This document shows, one piece after another, positions 9,471 through 20,856 of a stretch of 54,543 bases of DNA. Each line of letters begins with the position of its first letter. The stretch's first letter is position 1. Location of the stretch: positions 113,053-167,595 of the forward strand of contig NZ_MDDR01000004.1 in assembly GCF_001870435.1 (NCBI RefSeq). The letters run 5' to 3'. The position numbers and the translations under genes are program-made. This DNA is from Pseudomonas costantinii (GTDB lineage: Bacteria; Pseudomonadota; Gammaproteobacteria; Pseudomonadales; Pseudomonadaceae). The notes under the pieces are model-generated. The model was not told the origin of the DNA, ran no database searches, and was given only the letters and a program-made list of their open reading frames with translations.

Positions 9471-10694
9471 ATGAGCGGCAATCGTCTCGATGCCATTCCT
9501 GAGGTTTCGCCGGGCTCCGAGCGGGCCGGCATTCTTGCCAGAGCGGCGGTGACCCGTGAGTGGTTGACGCCGCAGGTCCTCGACAAGCTCAACCTGTATA
9601 TCGAGTCGGTCGGCCTGGACCCGGAGCGCCGTTTCCCGCCACGTGGTGCCCAGGACAGCGGGCACTGGATGAGCGGACTGACGCAGCAGCAATGGTTGGG
9701 TAAGCAAGAGGCCTGGAATGCCCTTGAGGAAGCGCCCGGAAGCGAGTCATTTTTTGACGAGATTCGTAAGTTGAGCGAGCACCTGGATGACCGGTCCGAT
9801 GCGTATAAAATCGACCTGACCGCCAAGGTCTGGCGCATGCTCGAAGCCATGGCCGGCGATACACCGTTACGCGAGCGGCTGTTCCAGATGGCGCTGGCGC
9901 CCACCACCTGCGTTGATGCGGGCGCACAGTTGTTCAATGCCATGGGCGTCGAAGTGTTGTTGGCCGAGGCGCTTTCGCTGCCCAATCCTGAGCTGATGAA
10001 ACTGGAGTTGCTGGACTTGGCCAAGGGTAAGGCGCGGCTCGATGAACTGGGGCGTATTGCCCACGCGCGGGTCAGCGAACTGGTGGCCCAGGGGCGCAAG
10101 TTTCCTGTGTATGACGTCGAAGGCGGCTTGATTGCGCAGTACGATACCGACGGTAATCCTGTGCCCAGTATCGATGAAGTTGAAATCCACCTGGCGTATG
10201 TCACCCGATTGGCTAACCGACTGGATCTGCCTTGGCAGACCGGGATGTTCTTCGACGAACCCGACGTGACGAAAGCGATGCTGGAGGCCGCCTATAAGCG
10301 CGTCATTGCATTGGAAGACGGCGACCTGTTGAGAGACAGCATTGTCGACCAACCGTTTTGGACGGAGTACATACAAACGTCGTTTGCCAATGAGTTCGAC
10401 GCGGTAAGTGCCAAAAATGAAGCGTTGATCAACCTGTACTCGGCCCAGGAAGAGTTGGCCGCTAACGGGAAGCTGTCGGTTGAGCAGAAGGCCGAGTTGC
10501 AGCGCACGATAGACGCGTCGGCGCAGGTGTTGGGCAAGTCACCTTCCCAGGCCAGCTCCGGCCAGGTCATGAGCGATGACGAATATTTCTCGGAAATGGA
10601 AAGCCTCGGTGAGGAGCGCAAAAACATTCTGCGCACCGTCACCGATCGGGTGATGGGCCGCGACTCTTCGGCTCACCGCGAACGCAACCCTTGA
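9471..10694 (+). CDS. Separate NEL-type E3 ligase domain ORF (C-terminal remnant of toxin paralogue)
   Basis: This frame stays open from the leucine-rich-repeat remnant (about 9350) to 10694. From the ATG at 9471, one base after the stop of the N-terminal stub (TGA at 9467-9469), it encodes 407 residues. Similarity to the NEL region of the upstream protein is clear, including the candidate catalytic Cys147 in TTCVDA (Cys-x-Asp) and the helical C-terminus with FWTEYIQTSF. The stop/start arrangement TTGAGATG could allow translational coupling, so a free NEL domain may still be made. It equally fits a dying gene. The end lies 16 bases from the end of ureC on the opposite strand. Confidence 0.65.
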   Translation: MSGNRLDAIPEVSPGSERAGILARAAVTREWLTPQVLDKLNLYIESVGLDPERRFPPRGAQDSGHWMSGLTQQQWLGKQEAWNALEEAPGSESFFDEIRKLSEHLDDRSDAYKIDLTAKVWRMLEAMAGDTPLRERLFQMALAPTTCVDAGAQLFNAMGVEVLLAEALSLPNPELMKLELLDLAKGKARLDELGRIAHARVSELVAQGRKFPVYDVEGGLIAQYDTDGNPVPSIDEVEIHLAYVTRLANRLDLPWQTGMFFDEPDVTKAMLEAAYKRVIALEDGDLLRDSIVDQPFWTEYIQTSFANEFDAVSAKNEALINLYSAQEELAANGKLSVEQKAELQRTIDASAQVLGKSPSQASSGQVMSDDEYFSEMESLGEERKNILRTVTDRVMGRDSSAHRERNP

Positions 10695-10710
10695 GCCCAG
10701 GCTCAGTGCT

Positions 10711-12411
10711 TCAGAACAGGAAGTAACGCTGCGCCATCGGCAGTGACTCGGCCGGCTCGCACCACAGCAACACGCCGTCGGCCTTGACCTGGTAGGTCTG
10801 TGGGTCGACGTCGATGTGGGGCAGGTAGTCGTTGTGGATCAGGTCGGTTTTCTGCACATCGCGGCAGCCTTTCACCACGCCGATCTGCTTTTTCAACCCC
10901 AGTGCTTCCGGCAACCCTGCTGCATGTGCCGCCTGGCTGATAAAGGTCAGGCTGGTAGCGTGCAGCGAGCTGCCGAAGCTGGCGAACATCGGGCGGTAGT
11001 GCACCGGTTGCGGCGTGGGGATCGAGGCGTTGGCGTCGCCCATCAAGCTTGAGGCAATCGCTCCGCCCTTGAGGATCAGCGTCGGCTTGACCCCGAAAAA
11101 TGCCGGGCGCCACAGCACCAGGTCGGCCCATTTGCCGACTTCGATGGAGCCCACTTCATGGCTGATGCCGTGGGTGATCGCCGGGTTGATGGTGTACTTG
11201 GCGATGTAGCGCTTGATGCGGAAGTTGTCATTGCCTGGGCCGTCGCCGGGCAGGGCGCCGCGCTGTTTTTTCATCTTGTCGGCGGTCTGCCAGGTGCGTG
11301 TGATCACTTCGCCGACGCGGCCCATGGCCTGGCTGTCGGAGCTGATCATCGAGAACGCGCCGAGGTCGTGCAGGATGTCTTCGGCGGCAATGGTCTCACG
11401 GCGGATACGGCTTTCGGCGAAGGCCACGTCTTCGGCAATGCTCGGGTCCAGGTGATGGCAGACCATCAACATGTCGAGGTGTTCGTCGATGGTGTTGCGG
11501 GTGAACGGCCGGGTCGGGTTGGTCGAACTCGGCAGCACATTAGGGAAGCCGCAGGCCTTGATGATATCCGGCGCGTGACCGCCACCGGCGCCCTCAGTGT
11601 GGTAGGTGTGGATGGTGCGGCCCTTGAGTGCGGCGAGCGTGGTTTCGACGAAACCGGACTCGTTGAGGGTGTCGCTGTGGATCGCTACCTGCACGTCGTA
11701 TTGGTCGGCGACGCTCAGGCAGTTATCAATACTTGCCGGGGTAGTGCCCCAGTCTTCGTGCAGCTTCAAACCGATGGCACCGGCCTTGACCTGCTCGATC
11801 AATGGCTCCGGCAGACTCGCATTACCCTTGCCGGTGAAGCCGATGTTCATCGGGAACGAGTCGCTGGCTTGCAGCATGCGCGCCAGGTGCCACGGGCCCG
11901 AGGTACAGGTGGTCGCATTGGTGCCGGTGGCAGGTCCCGTGCCGCCGCCGATCATGGTGGTGACGCCGCTGGTCAGTGCCTCTTCAATCTGCTGCGGGCA
12001 GATGAAATGCACGTGGCTGTCGATACCGCCCGCAGTGAGGATCATGCCTTCACCGGCAATCACTTCGGTGCTGGCACCGATTGCCATGGTCACGCCGGGC
12101 TGAATGTCCGGGTTGCCGGCTTTGCCAATGGCGGCGATGCGGCCGTTCTTCAAGCCGACGTCGGCTTTGACGATGCCCCAGTGGTCGATGATCAGCGCGT
12201 TGGTGATGACCGTGTCCACGACTTCATGGGCGAGCAATTGGCTCTGGCCCTGGCCGTCGCGGATGACCTTGCCGCCGCCGAATTTCACTTCTTCGCCATA
12301 GACCGTGAAGTCTTTCTCCACTTCGACGAACAGCTCGGTGTCGGCCAGGCGGACCTTGTCACCGACGGTGGGGCCGTACATGTCGGCGTAGGCTTGTCTG
12401 GAAATTTTCAT
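10711..12411 (-). CDS. ureC: Urease subunit alpha
   Basis: This is the 566-residue catalytic subunit of urease, which hydrolyses urea to ammonia and carbamate at a di-nickel centre in the cytoplasm. Metal ligands are visible: H133 and H135 (DSHVHF), the carbamylated lysine K216 in [10 protein letters not shown]245, H271 and D359. The flap motif MVCHHLD supplies C318 and H319. Length is typical of the family. It is the last gene of the urt-ure operon. A REP hairpin cluster separates it from ureB. The nickel-loading accessory genes ureE, ureF and ureG are not present in this window. Confidence 0.98.
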   Translation of the reverse strand: MKISRQAYADMYGPTVGDKVRLADTELFVEVEKDFTVYGEEVKFGGGKVIRDGQGQSQLLAHEVVDTVITNALIIDHWGIVKADVGLKNGRIAAIGKAGNPDIQPGVTMAIGASTEVIAGEGMILTAGGIDSHVHFICPQQIEEALTSGVTTMIGGGTGPATGTNATTCTSGPWHLARMLQASDSFPMNIGFTGKGNASLPEPLIEQVKAGAIGLKLHEDWGTTPASIDNCLSVADQYDVQVAIHSDTLNESGFVETTLAALKGRTIHTYHTEGAGGGHAPDIIKACGFPNVLPSSTNPTRPFTRNTIDEHLDMLMVCHHLDPSIAEDVAFAESRIRRETIAAEDILHDLGAFSMISSDSQAMGRVGEVITRTWQTADKMKKQRGALPGDGPGNDNFRIKRYIAKYTINPAITHGISHEVGSIEVGKWADLVLWRPAFFGVKPTLILKGGAIASSLMGDANASIPTPQPVHYRPMFASFGSSLHATSLTFISQAAHAAGLPEALGLKKQIGVVKGCRDVQKTDLIHNDYLPHIDVDPQTYQVKADGVLLWCEPAESLPMAQRYFLF

Positions 12412-12426
12412 CGCACGTTATTCCTC

Positions 12427-12539
12427 GATCGTTCCCACGCTCTGCGTGGAAATGCAGCCCTGGACGCTCTGCGTCCGCTCTTAAAGTCGTGACGCAGAGC
12501 GTCACCGGATGTATTCCCACGCGGAGCGTGGGAACGATC
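12427..12539. repeat. REP hairpin cluster between ureC and ureB
   Basis: Outer arms GATCGTTCCCACGC and its near-perfect inverse bound a 113-base element. Inside are GACGCTCTGCGTC-type arms, so several hairpins can form. Four other copies occur at 15850, 19423, 44510 and 48826. It fills the whole gap between the two urease subunit genes. Confidence 0.9.
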
Positions 12540-12548
12540 AGTGAAGCC

Positions 12549-13902
<1,354 letters not shown>

Positions 13903-13911
13903 GGCCGGGCC

Positions 13912-14214
13912 TCATGCGATGGGCTGGTGGACGGTCACCAGCTTGGTGCCGTCGGGGAAGGTGGCTTCCACCTGGATATCCGGGATCATTTCCGGGATGC
14001 CTTCCATCACTTGTTCGCGGCTGAGCAGGGTGGTGCCGTAGTGCATCAGGTCGGCCACGGTGCGGCCATCACGGGCGCCTTCCATTAATGCTGCGGAGAT
14101 GTAGGCGATGGTTTCCGGGTAATTAAGCTTCACACCACGCGCCAGACGGCGTTCGGCGACGAGGCCGGCAGTGAAGATCAGCAGCTTGTCTTTTTCCCGT
14201 GGGGTCAAATCCAT
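13912..14214 (-). CDS. ureA: Urease subunit gamma
   Basis: A 100-residue protein starting [21 protein letters not shown], the standard opening of urease gamma subunits, with [13 protein letters not shown] and [10 protein letters not shown] motifs of the family. It is a structural subunit of urease. The ATG at 14214 gives the normal family length; the frame continues upstream without similarity. It lies 9 bases before the PAT-type acetyltransferase gene and 34 bases after ureD, all on the minus strand in one operon. Confidence 0.97.
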   Translation of the reverse strand: MDLTPREKDKLLIFTAGLVAERRLARGVKLNYPETIAYISAALMEGARDGRTVADLMHYGTTLLSREQVMEGIPEMIPDIQVEATFPDGTKLVTVHQPIA

Positions 14215-14248
14215 GGTTTGGCATCCAAAAAGGTTGAGAACGGGATGT

Positions 14249-15088
14249 TCATGTGTTCCAGATCCTGGGTGGCACTGCTTCGCGGCCGAGCACCGCCGGG
14301 CGCAGCAATCGCCATAAATCAATCAACCAGGCCCGCGCCAGCAGCGCTTCACTGGCCAGGCAGCGGGCTACCAGCAAGCCCGGTAATTGAGTCAAGTCGC
14401 CGCGCACGGCATGGGGCAGGGCGCGGCAGGCTTCAAGTAATTCAGGGGCGATATCACCGGTCAACAACAGTGTGGCGAACACCGGCTGGCCGTCCAGCCC
14501 GATAGGCGAGTCGAGCAAGCCATCAGCACCCACAATGCGCTGGCGCTCATGCCAGAGTAGCTGGCCGTCGCGGCGGATATCCAGATGTGATTGAAAGTGC
14601 CCGAGGTCGAAGCGCTCGCCGCTGGCCGGGCGACCGAGGGCGACCACGTCCCAGTAAAACAGCCGCGCATCGCCTTGCAGATCAATACGCGTCGTGAGTT
14701 CGGCCTGGGCCGCGCTGAACACGATGGTTTCCTGAGGCAGCCATTCCAGCGTAGCGCCAGCTTCCACGCTCAATTCGAGCGTTTGAAAGGCCGGGCCGCT
14801 GGCGCGATACCATTTGGCCGCGCCGGGGCTGGTCAATTGGGCCCAGGCGCCTGTGCCGACGTGGGCGCTGATGTCCAGGCGGTCACCCCCGGCAATCCCG
14901 CCGGGCGGGTGCACGATGATGTGCTGGCACACCTCGGGGCCTTCGGCGTACAGGTGCTTTTGCACGCGCAGCGGGCCGAGGTGGCGGCGCATCACCGGGC
15001 GCGTGGTGTCGCCGAAACGCGCGTAGCCGAGTTCCAACTCGGCATGCCAGCTGGGGGTGAACAGGGCGGGGGTAACGGGCAGGTTCAT
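14249..15088 (-). CDS. ureD: Urease accessory protein UreD
   Basis: A 279-residue protein of the UreD family, which with UreF and UreG forms the complex that loads nickel and carbon dioxide into apo-urease. Family landmarks are [31 protein letters not shown] near the start and [12 protein letters not shown], followed by [10 protein letters not shown], in the first half. ATG at 15088. It lies 43 bases after urtE, so uptake and maturation genes are joined in one operon. Its partners UreE, UreF and UreG must be encoded elsewhere. Confidence 0.95.
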   Translation of the reverse strand: MNLPVTPALFTPSWHAELELGYARFGDTTRPVMRRHLGPLRVQKHLYAEGPEVCQHIIVHPPGGIAGGDRLDISAHVGTGAWAQLTSPGAAKWYRASGPAFQTLELSVEAGATLEWLPQETIVFSAAQAELTTRIDLQGDARLFYWDVVALGRPASGERFDLGHFQSHLDIRRDGQLLWHERQRIVGADGLLDSPIGLDGQPVFATLLLTGDIAPELLEACRALPHAVRGDLTQLPGLLVARCLASEALLARAWLIDLWRLLRPAVLGREAVPPRIWNT

Positions 15089-15131
15089 GGCTCAGTGCTT
15101 ATCAATGGGACGCTAGAGATTAGATCGTAAC

Positions 15132-15830
15132 TTAGATCGTAACCAGGCCGCGTACCCCCTCGCTTTCCATATTTTCACCGCGGCCTTGCTGCACGATTTC
15201 ACCGCGGGACATCACCAGGTACTGGTCGGCGAGCTCTGCGGCGAAGTCGTAGAACTGCTCCACCAGCAGGATCGCCATATCGCCGCGTGCGGCGAGCTTC
15301 TTGATCACCGCCCCGATTTCCTTGATCACCGACGGCTGGATGCCCTCGGTGGGCTCGTCGAGGATCAACAAACGGGGGCGGCTCGCCAGGGCACGGCCAA
15401 TCGCCAACTGTTGCTGCTGGCCGCCGGACAGGTCACCGCCACGCCGATGTTTCATTTGCAGCAATACCGGGAACAGCTCGTAGATAAACGCCGGGACCTC
15501 CTTGGCTTCGGAGCCAGGGAACCGCGAGAGCCCCATCAGCAGGTTTTCTTCCACCGTCAGCCGCCCGAAGATCTCCCGGCCTTGCGGCACATAGGCGATC
15601 CCGGCGTGCACGCGTTGGTGTGGTTTGAACCCGGTGATGGCTTTACCTTCCCAATTTACTGCGCCTTCTTTGGCGGGTAGCAAGCCCATCAGGCACTTGA
15701 GCAGGGTAGTTTTGCCCACGCCGTTCCGGCCGAGCAGGCAGGTGACTTCGCCAACTTTCACGTCAAAGGACAGCCCGCGCAGGATGTGGCTACCGCCGTA
15801 GTATTGGTGCAGCTTGTCGACTTGCAGCAT
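15132..15830 (-). CDS. urtE: Urea ABC transporter ATP-binding subunit UrtE
   Basis: A 232-residue ABC ATPase of the LivF/UrtE branch: Walker A GRNGVGKTTLL, signature LSGGQQQQLAIGRAL and Walker B LLILDEPTEGIQPS. It powers urea import together with UrtD. The ATG at 15830 (MLQVDKLHQYYGG) is preferred because GAGGAG stands upstream at the right distance; a GTG six bases earlier is also in frame. A REP cluster fills the gap to urtD. UrtE rather than a LivF is indicated by the complete urtABCDE order and adjoining urease genes. Confidence 0.95.
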   Translation of the reverse strand: MLQVDKLHQYYGGSHILRGLSFDVKVGEVTCLLGRNGVGKTTLLKCLMGLLPAKEGAVNWEGKAITGFKPHQRVHAGIAYVPQGREIFGRLTVEENLLMGLSRFPGSEAKEVPAFIYELFPVLLQMKHRRGGDLSGGQQQQLAIGRALASRPRLLILDEPTEGIQPSVIKEIGAVIKKLAARGDMAILLVEQFYDFAAELADQYLVMSRGEIVQQGRGENMESEGVRGLVTI

Positions 15831-15849
15831 GTTCACATTCTCCTCACTC

Positions 15850-15962
15850 GATCGTTCCCACGCTCTGCGTGGGAATGCCGCTTGGGACGCTTTGCGTCCG
15901 CTCTTAAAGTCGTGACGCGCAGCGTCACAGGATGCATTCCCACGCGGAGCGTGGGAACGATC
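15850..15962. repeat. REP hairpin cluster between urtE and urtD
   Basis: Same composite palindrome as at 12427: outer GATCGTTCCCACGC arms in inverted orientation, inner GTGACGCGCAGCGTCAC arms. It occupies nearly all of the urtD-urtE gap. Confidence 0.9.
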
Positions 15963-15967
15963 AGCGG

Positions 15968-16828
15968 TCAGCGGCCGAGGTAGACCTCGATCACCCGTTC
16001 ATTTTCCTGCACCTGTTCCAGCGACCCTTCGGCCAGCACACTGCCTTGGTGCAATACGGTCACGTGGTCGGCAATGGAACCGACAAAGCCCATGTCGTGC
16101 TCCACCACCATCAGCGAATGTTTGCCTGCCAGGCGCTTGAACAGTTCGGCGGTGAATTCAGTTTCGGCGTCGGTCATGCCCGCCACCGGTTCATCCAGCA
16201 GCAACAGTTGCGGGTCTTGCATCAGCAACATGCCGATTTCCAGGAATTGCTTCTGGCCATGGGACAGCAACCCGGCCGGGCGCTGCACCGAGGCGGTCAG
16301 GCGGATGGTGTCGAGCACCTCATCGATGCGATCTTTCTGCTCGCCGCTCAGGCGCGCGCGCAGGCTGGCCCACACCGACTTGTCGGTTTTCTGCGCCAGT
16401 TCGAGGTTTTCAAACACGCTGAGGGCTTCGAATACGGTGGGCTTCTGGAATTTACGGCCTATGCCCGCCTGCGCGATCTGCACTTCGCTCATGCTGGTGA
16501 GGTCCAGGGTTTCGCCAAACCAGGCTTTGCCGTGGCTGGGCCGGGTCTTGCCGGTGATCACGTCCATCAGCGTGGTTTTGCCCGCACCGTTGGGGCCGAT
16601 AATGCAGCGCAACTCGCCGACGCCGATGTACAGGTTCAGGTCGTTCAATGCCTTGAAACCGTCGAAGCTGACGCTGATGTCCTCCAGGGTCAGGATCGTG
16701 CCATGGCGCGTATTCAGGCCTTTGCCGGCGGCCTGGCCGAGGCCGATGGCATCACGGGCGCTGCCCTGGTCTTTGTTCGGTTCCAGGATAGGTTCGAGCA
16801 TAAATTCCGCCGTCGCTGTGATTCTCAT
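15968..16828 (-). CDS. urtD: Urea ABC transporter ATP-binding subunit UrtD
   Basis: A 286-residue ABC ATPase of the LivG/UrtD branch with Walker A GPNGAGKTTLMD, a signature region around LLSHGQKQFLEIGMLL, and Walker B LLLLDEPVAGMTDAE. About 40 residues precede the ATPase core, as is usual for UrtD. It pairs with UrtE on the inner face of the membrane. The ATG at 16828 overlaps the urtC stop by ATGA, a sign of coupling. A REP cluster follows. Confidence 0.95.
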   Translation of the reverse strand: MRITATAEFMLEPILEPNKDQGSARDAIGLGQAAGKGLNTRHGTILTLEDISVSFDGFKALNDLNLYIGVGELRCIIGPNGAGKTTLMDVITGKTRPSHGKAWFGETLDLTSMSEVQIAQAGIGRKFQKPTVFEALSVFENLELAQKTDKSVWASLRARLSGEQKDRIDEVLDTIRLTASVQRPAGLLSHGQKQFLEIGMLLMQDPQLLLLDEPVAGMTDAETEFTAELFKRLAGKHSLMVVEHDMGFVGSIADHVTVLHQGSVLAEGSLEQVQENERVIEVYLGR

Positions 16829-17904
16829 TGTTCACCCCGTTTCTTCAACAGGCCAATCACACCTTTGGGCAAATACAGGGTGACGATGATGAACAGCGCC
16901 CCGAGGAAGAACAGCCAGTATTCCGGGAAGGCCACGGTGAACCAGCTCTTCATGCCATTGACCACACCGGCGCCCAATAACGGGCCGATCAAGGTGCCGC
17001 GCCCACCCAAGGCCACCCACACGGCGGCTTCAATCGAGTTGGTCGGCGACATTTCGCTGGGGTTGATGATGCCGACTTGCGGCACATACAGCGCCCCCGC
17101 CAAGCCGCACAGCACCGCGCTCAACACCCACACGAACAGCTTGAAACCACGCGGGTCGTAGCCGCAGAACATCAGGCGGTTCTCGGCATCGCGCAGGGCG
17201 GTCAGCACGCGACCGAACTTGCTCTGCGCCAGGCGCCAGCCGATGTACAGGCTCGCCACCAGCAACAGCACCGTGGTCACAAACAACACTGCCCGCGTGC
17301 CCGGCTCGGTAATGCCAAAACCGAGAATGCTGCGAAAATTGGTGAAGCCGTTATTGCCGCCGAACCCGGTCTCGTTACGGAAGAACAACAGCATCCCGGC
17401 AAAGGTCAGCGCCTGGGTCATGATCGAGAAATACACGCCCTTGATCCGCGAGCGAAAGGCGAAGAAACCAAACACCAATGCCAGCAAACCCGGCGCCAAT
17501 ACCACCAGGCACAGGGCCCAGAGGAAATGCTCGGTGCCCACCCAGTACCACGGTAATTCGGTCCACGACAAAAAGGTCATGAACGCCGGCAACTCATCAC
17601 CGGAGGCCTGGCGCATCAGGTACATGCCCATCGCGTAACCGCCAAGGGCAAAGAACAAGCCGTGGCCGAGGGACAACATACCGGCGTAACCCCAGACCAA
17701 ATCCAGTGCGAGGGCGACGATGGCGTAGCAGAGGATCTTGCCCACCAGCGTCAGGGTGTAGGCCGACACGTGCAGTGGATTTTCCGGCGACAGCAAAGAG
17801 AACAATGGCAGTGCCAGCAGCAGGATCAGAATCACCGCGCCCACCGCAATCGTCACCTTGGGACCGGCCTTTTGCGTGGCCGTAAGCATCAATGGCTGGT
17901 TCAT
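16825..17904 (-). CDS. urtC: Urea ABC transporter permease UrtC
   Basis: A 359-residue inner-membrane permease of the LivM/UrtC family with about ten hydrophobic segments. The conserved loop GYAGMLSLGHGLFFALGGYAMG near residue 70 and the ALRDAENRLMFCGYDP region are typical. It forms the urea channel with UrtB. Its start shares bases with the urtB stop (TGA at 17904-17906) and its end overlaps urtD, so urtB-C-D are translated as a tight block. Confidence 0.96.
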   Translation of the reverse strand: MNQPLMLTATQKAGPKVTIAVGAVILILLLALPLFSLLSPENPLHVSAYTLTLVGKILCYAIVALALDLVWGYAGMLSLGHGLFFALGGYAMGMYLMRQASGDELPAFMTFLSWTELPWYWVGTEHFLWALCLVVLAPGLLALVFGFFAFRSRIKGVYFSIMTQALTFAGMLLFFRNETGFGGNNGFTNFRSILGFGITEPGTRAVLFVTTVLLLVASLYIGWRLAQSKFGRVLTALRDAENRLMFCGYDPRGFKLFVWVLSAVLCGLAGALYVPQVGIINPSEMSPTNSIEAAVWVALGGRGTLIGPLLGAGVVNGMKSWFTVAFPEYWLFFLGALFIIVTLYLPKGVIGLLKKRGEQ

Positions 17905-19406
17905 CAGTCGATTACCCGTCCTTTCAGTGCGAAGAGTCCTTGCGGGCGTTTCTGGATAAACAGAATGATCAACGCGAGGATCAGGATCTTGCCGAGTACG
18001 GCGCCGATCTGTGGCTCAAGAATCTTGTTGGCGATACCCAACCCGAAGGCGGCCATCACGCTACCGGCCAACTGGCCGACACCGCCGAGTACCACCACCA
18101 GGAACGAGTCGATGATGTAACTCTGGCCCAGGTCCGGGCCGACGTTGCCGATCTGGCTCAGTGCTACGCCGCCTAAACCGGCGATGCCGGAGCCCAAGCC
18201 AAACGCGAGCATGTCCACGCGCCCGGTGGGCACGCCGCAGCAGGCGGCCATGTTGCGGTTCTGGGTGACGGCGCGCACGTTGAGGCCCAGGCGGGTCTTG
18301 TTCAGCAGCAGCCAGGTCAGCACCACCACACACAGCGCGAAGGCGATGATCACGATGCGGTTGTACGGCAGCACCAGGTTGGGCAGCACCTGAATCCCGC
18401 CTGATAGCCACGCCGGGTTTGCCACTTCAACGTTCTGCGCACCGAACACCAGGCGCACCAACTGGATCAGCATCAGGCTGATGCCCCAGGTGGCGAGCAG
18501 CGTTTCCAAAGGCCGGCCGTAGAGGTGACGAATCACCGTGCGCTCCAGGACCATACCGATGGCGGCGGTGACAAAAAACGCCACCGGCAGCGCGATCAAC
18601 GGATAGAACTCGATGGCTTGCGGCACATAGCGCTGCATCAGCAACTGCACCACATAGGTGGAGTAAGCGCCGAGCATCAGCATTTCACCGTGGGCCATGT
18701 TGATCACGCCGAGCAAGCCGAAAGTGATCGCGAGGCCCAAGGCGGCGAGCAGCAAAATTGAACCCAGGGACATGCCGCTGAAGGCCTGGCCGAGGATTTC
18801 GCCGACCATCAATTTGCGTTTGACCTGGGCCAGGCTGGTTTCGGCGGCAGTGTGCACGGCAGCATCGCTTTCAACACCGGGCGCCAATAGCGCTTCAAGG
18901 CGCGTGCGGGCCAGCGGGTCGCCGGTACCACCCAATAGGCGCACGGCGGCGAGGCGAACAACGGGGTCGGTGTCCACCAATTGCAGGTTGGCCAAAGCCA
19001 GGCTGAGGGCGGTGTGCACGCCTTCGTCGGTTTCGGCGGCGACTTGCTGGTCGAGAAATTTCAGTTGCGCGGGCTGTGCGCTTTTTTGCAGGGTTTGCGC
19101 GGCCGCCAAGCGCAGCTTGGGATCGGCAGCGAGCAATTGCTGGCTGGCTTGTACGTTGTCGATCAGGCCGCGCAGGCGGTTGTTCAGGCGTACGGTTTTG
19201 GTTTCACCGTTGACCGTGAGTTGGCCTTGTTGCAGGGCATCCACCAGCTCGATGCGTGCCGGGTCGGGCTGGGCAGCCCAGTCCTGGAGCAGCTTGGCTT
19301 GTTGAGTCGGGTTGGCGGTTAAAAAGTCTTCGGCGTCGCTGGCGTGTGCGGCAAAGGGCAGCAACAGCAGGGCCATCAGGATGAAGCGGTAAAGGGCAGT
19401 GGGCAT
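17904..19406 (-). CDS. urtB: Urea ABC transporter permease UrtB
   Basis: A 500-residue protein: signal-like N-terminus (ALYRFILMALLLLPFAAHA), a helical extracytoplasmic region of about 170 residues rich in AAVRLLGG-type repeats, then a LivH-type permease (about 210-500) with GLLGVINMAHGEMLMLGAYS. The long N-terminal region distinguishes UrtB from LivH. The ATG at 19406 has AGGAAA upstream; a TTG two codons earlier is also in frame. A REP cluster separates it from urtA. Confidence 0.95.
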   Translation of the reverse strand: MPTALYRFILMALLLLPFAAHASDAEDFLTANPTQQAKLLQDWAAQPDPARIELVDALQQGQLTVNGETKTVRLNNRLRGLIDNVQASQQLLAADPKLRLAAAQTLQKSAQPAQLKFLDQQVAAETDEGVHTALSLALANLQLVDTDPVVRLAAVRLLGGTGDPLARTRLEALLAPGVESDAAVHTAAETSLAQVKRKLMVGEILGQAFSGMSLGSILLLAALGLAITFGLLGVINMAHGEMLMLGAYSTYVVQLLMQRYVPQAIEFYPLIALPVAFFVTAAIGMVLERTVIRHLYGRPLETLLATWGISLMLIQLVRLVFGAQNVEVANPAWLSGGIQVLPNLVLPYNRIVIIAFALCVVVLTWLLLNKTRLGLNVRAVTQNRNMAACCGVPTGRVDMLAFGLGSGIAGLGGVALSQIGNVGPDLGQSYIIDSFLVVVLGGVGQLAGSVMAAFGLGIANKILEPQIGAVLGKILILALIILFIQKRPQGLFALKGRVID

Positions 19407-19422
19407 AAACAAGTTTCCTATA

Positions 19423-19528
19423 GATCGTTCCCACGCTCTGCGTGGGAATGCCGCCTTGGACGCTCTGCGTCCGCGTTGTGACGCAGAGCGCCACGCGATG
19501 CATTCCCACGCAGAGCGTGGGAACGATC
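19423..19528. repeat. REP hairpin cluster between urtB and urtA
   Basis: Composite palindrome with outer GATCGTTCCCACGC arms and an inner GACGCTCTGCGTC arm. It lies directly behind the binding-protein gene, where it may stabilise the urtA message; that role is inference from known REP behaviour. Confidence 0.9.
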
Positions 19529-19540
19529 AGTACCGCGGGC

Positions 19541-20806
19541 TTAGTTGCTCTTGACGGCGTAATCCGGCTTCTTGTCATTGCCAGGGATGTACGGGCTCCA
19601 CGGCTGTGCACGGATTGGCTCATTGGTTTGCCACACTACCGAGAACTGCCCATCGGCCTGGATCTCACCGATCATCACCGGCTTGTGCAGGTGGTGGTTG
19701 GTCTTGTCCATGGTCAGGGTGAAGCCCGACGGCGCGGCGAAGGTCTGGCCGGCCAGGGCTTCACGCACTTTGTCGACGTCGGTGGACTTGGCTTTCTCGG
19801 CTGCCTGCGCCCACATATGGATACCCACGTAGGTGGCTTCCATCGGGTCGTTGGTTACGGCTTTATCCGCGCCCGGCAGGTTGTGTTTCTTGGCGTAGGC
19901 TTTCCAGTCGGCGACGAATTTCTTGTTCACCGAGTTCTCCACCGACTGGAAGTAGTTCCACGCCGCGAGGTTGCCCACCAGCGGCTTGGTGTCGATGCCG
20001 CGCAGTTCTTCTTCACCCACGGAGAACGCCACCACCGGTACGTCGGTGGCCTTCAAACCCTGGTTGGCCAGTTCCTTGTAGAACGGCACGTTGGAGTCGC
20101 CATTCACGGTGGAGATCACCGCAGTTTTGCCGCCGGCGGAGAATTTCTTGATGTTGGCGACGATGGTCTGGTAATCGGCGTGGCCGAACGGGGTGTAGAC
20201 CTCTTCGATATCTTTATCGGCTACGCCTTTGGAGTGCAGGAACGAACGCAGGATCTTGTTGGTAGTGCGCGGGTACACATAGTCGGTGCCCAACAGGAAG
20301 AAGCGCTTGGCGCTGCCGCCTTCTTCGCTCATCAGGTATTCCACCGCCGGGATCGCCTGCTGGTTCGGCGCGGCACCGGTGTAGAACACGTTCGGCGACA
20401 TCTCTTCGCCTTCGTATTGCACCGGGTAGAACAGCAGGCCATTGAGTTCTTCAAACACCGGCAAGACGGATTTGCGCGACACCGAGGTCCAGCAGCCGAA
20501 CACCACGGCGACCTTGTCCTGGGTCAGCAACTGCCGGCCTTTTTCGGCGAACAGCGGCCAGTTCGAGGCGGGGTCGACTACCACGGGCTCCAGCATCTTG
20601 CCGTTCACACCGCCTTTGGCGTTGATCTCGTCGATGGTCATTAACGCCATGTCTTTCAGGGACGTTTCGGAGATGGCCATGGTGCCGGACAGCGAGTGCA
20701 GGATACCGACCTTAATGGTCTCGGCGGCCTGGAGGGTCCAGGTCATGCCCATGGCGGCAATCGATGCCGAGAGAGTGAAAGCCTTGATCAAGCTGCGACG
20801 CTTCAT
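19541..20806 (-). CDS. urtA: Urea ABC transporter substrate-binding protein UrtA
   Basis: A 421-residue periplasmic binding protein of the type I (Leu/Ile/Val-like) fold. The N-terminus MKRRSLIKAFTLSASIAAMG contains an RRxLIK pattern, so Tat export is possible. The mature part opens ETIKVGILHSLSGTMAISE, typical of UrtA, and contains QYEGEEMSPNVFYTGAAPNQ. It captures urea and delivers it to UrtBC. It is the first gene of the operon, preceded by a sigma-54 promoter and two NtrC-type sites. Confidence 0.97.
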   Translation of the reverse strand: MKRRSLIKAFTLSASIAAMGMTWTLQAAETIKVGILHSLSGTMAISETSLKDMALMTIDEINAKGGVNGKMLEPVVVDPASNWPLFAEKGRQLLTQDKVAVVFGCWTSVSRKSVLPVFEELNGLLFYPVQYEGEEMSPNVFYTGAAPNQQAIPAVEYLMSEEGGSAKRFFLLGTDYVYPRTTNKILRSFLHSKGVADKDIEEVYTPFGHADYQTIVANIKKFSAGGKTAVISTVNGDSNVPFYKELANQGLKATDVPVVAFSVGEEELRGIDTKPLVGNLAAWNYFQSVENSVNKKFVADWKAYAKKHNLPGADKAVTNDPMEATYVGIHMWAQAAEKAKSTDVDKVREALAGQTFAAPSGFTLTMDKTNHHLHKPVMIGEIQADGQFSVVWQTNEPIRAQPWSPYIPGNDKKPDYAVKSN

Positions 20807-20856
20807 GGTGCGATCTCCGAGAACCTGAGTTGTTGTTGGACTGAGGACTGGACAAT

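Noticed and set aside
11158..12492. Open frame opposite ureC
   Set aside because: Antisense shadow of a well-conserved enzyme gene; composition biased to Val/Asp/His/Gly.
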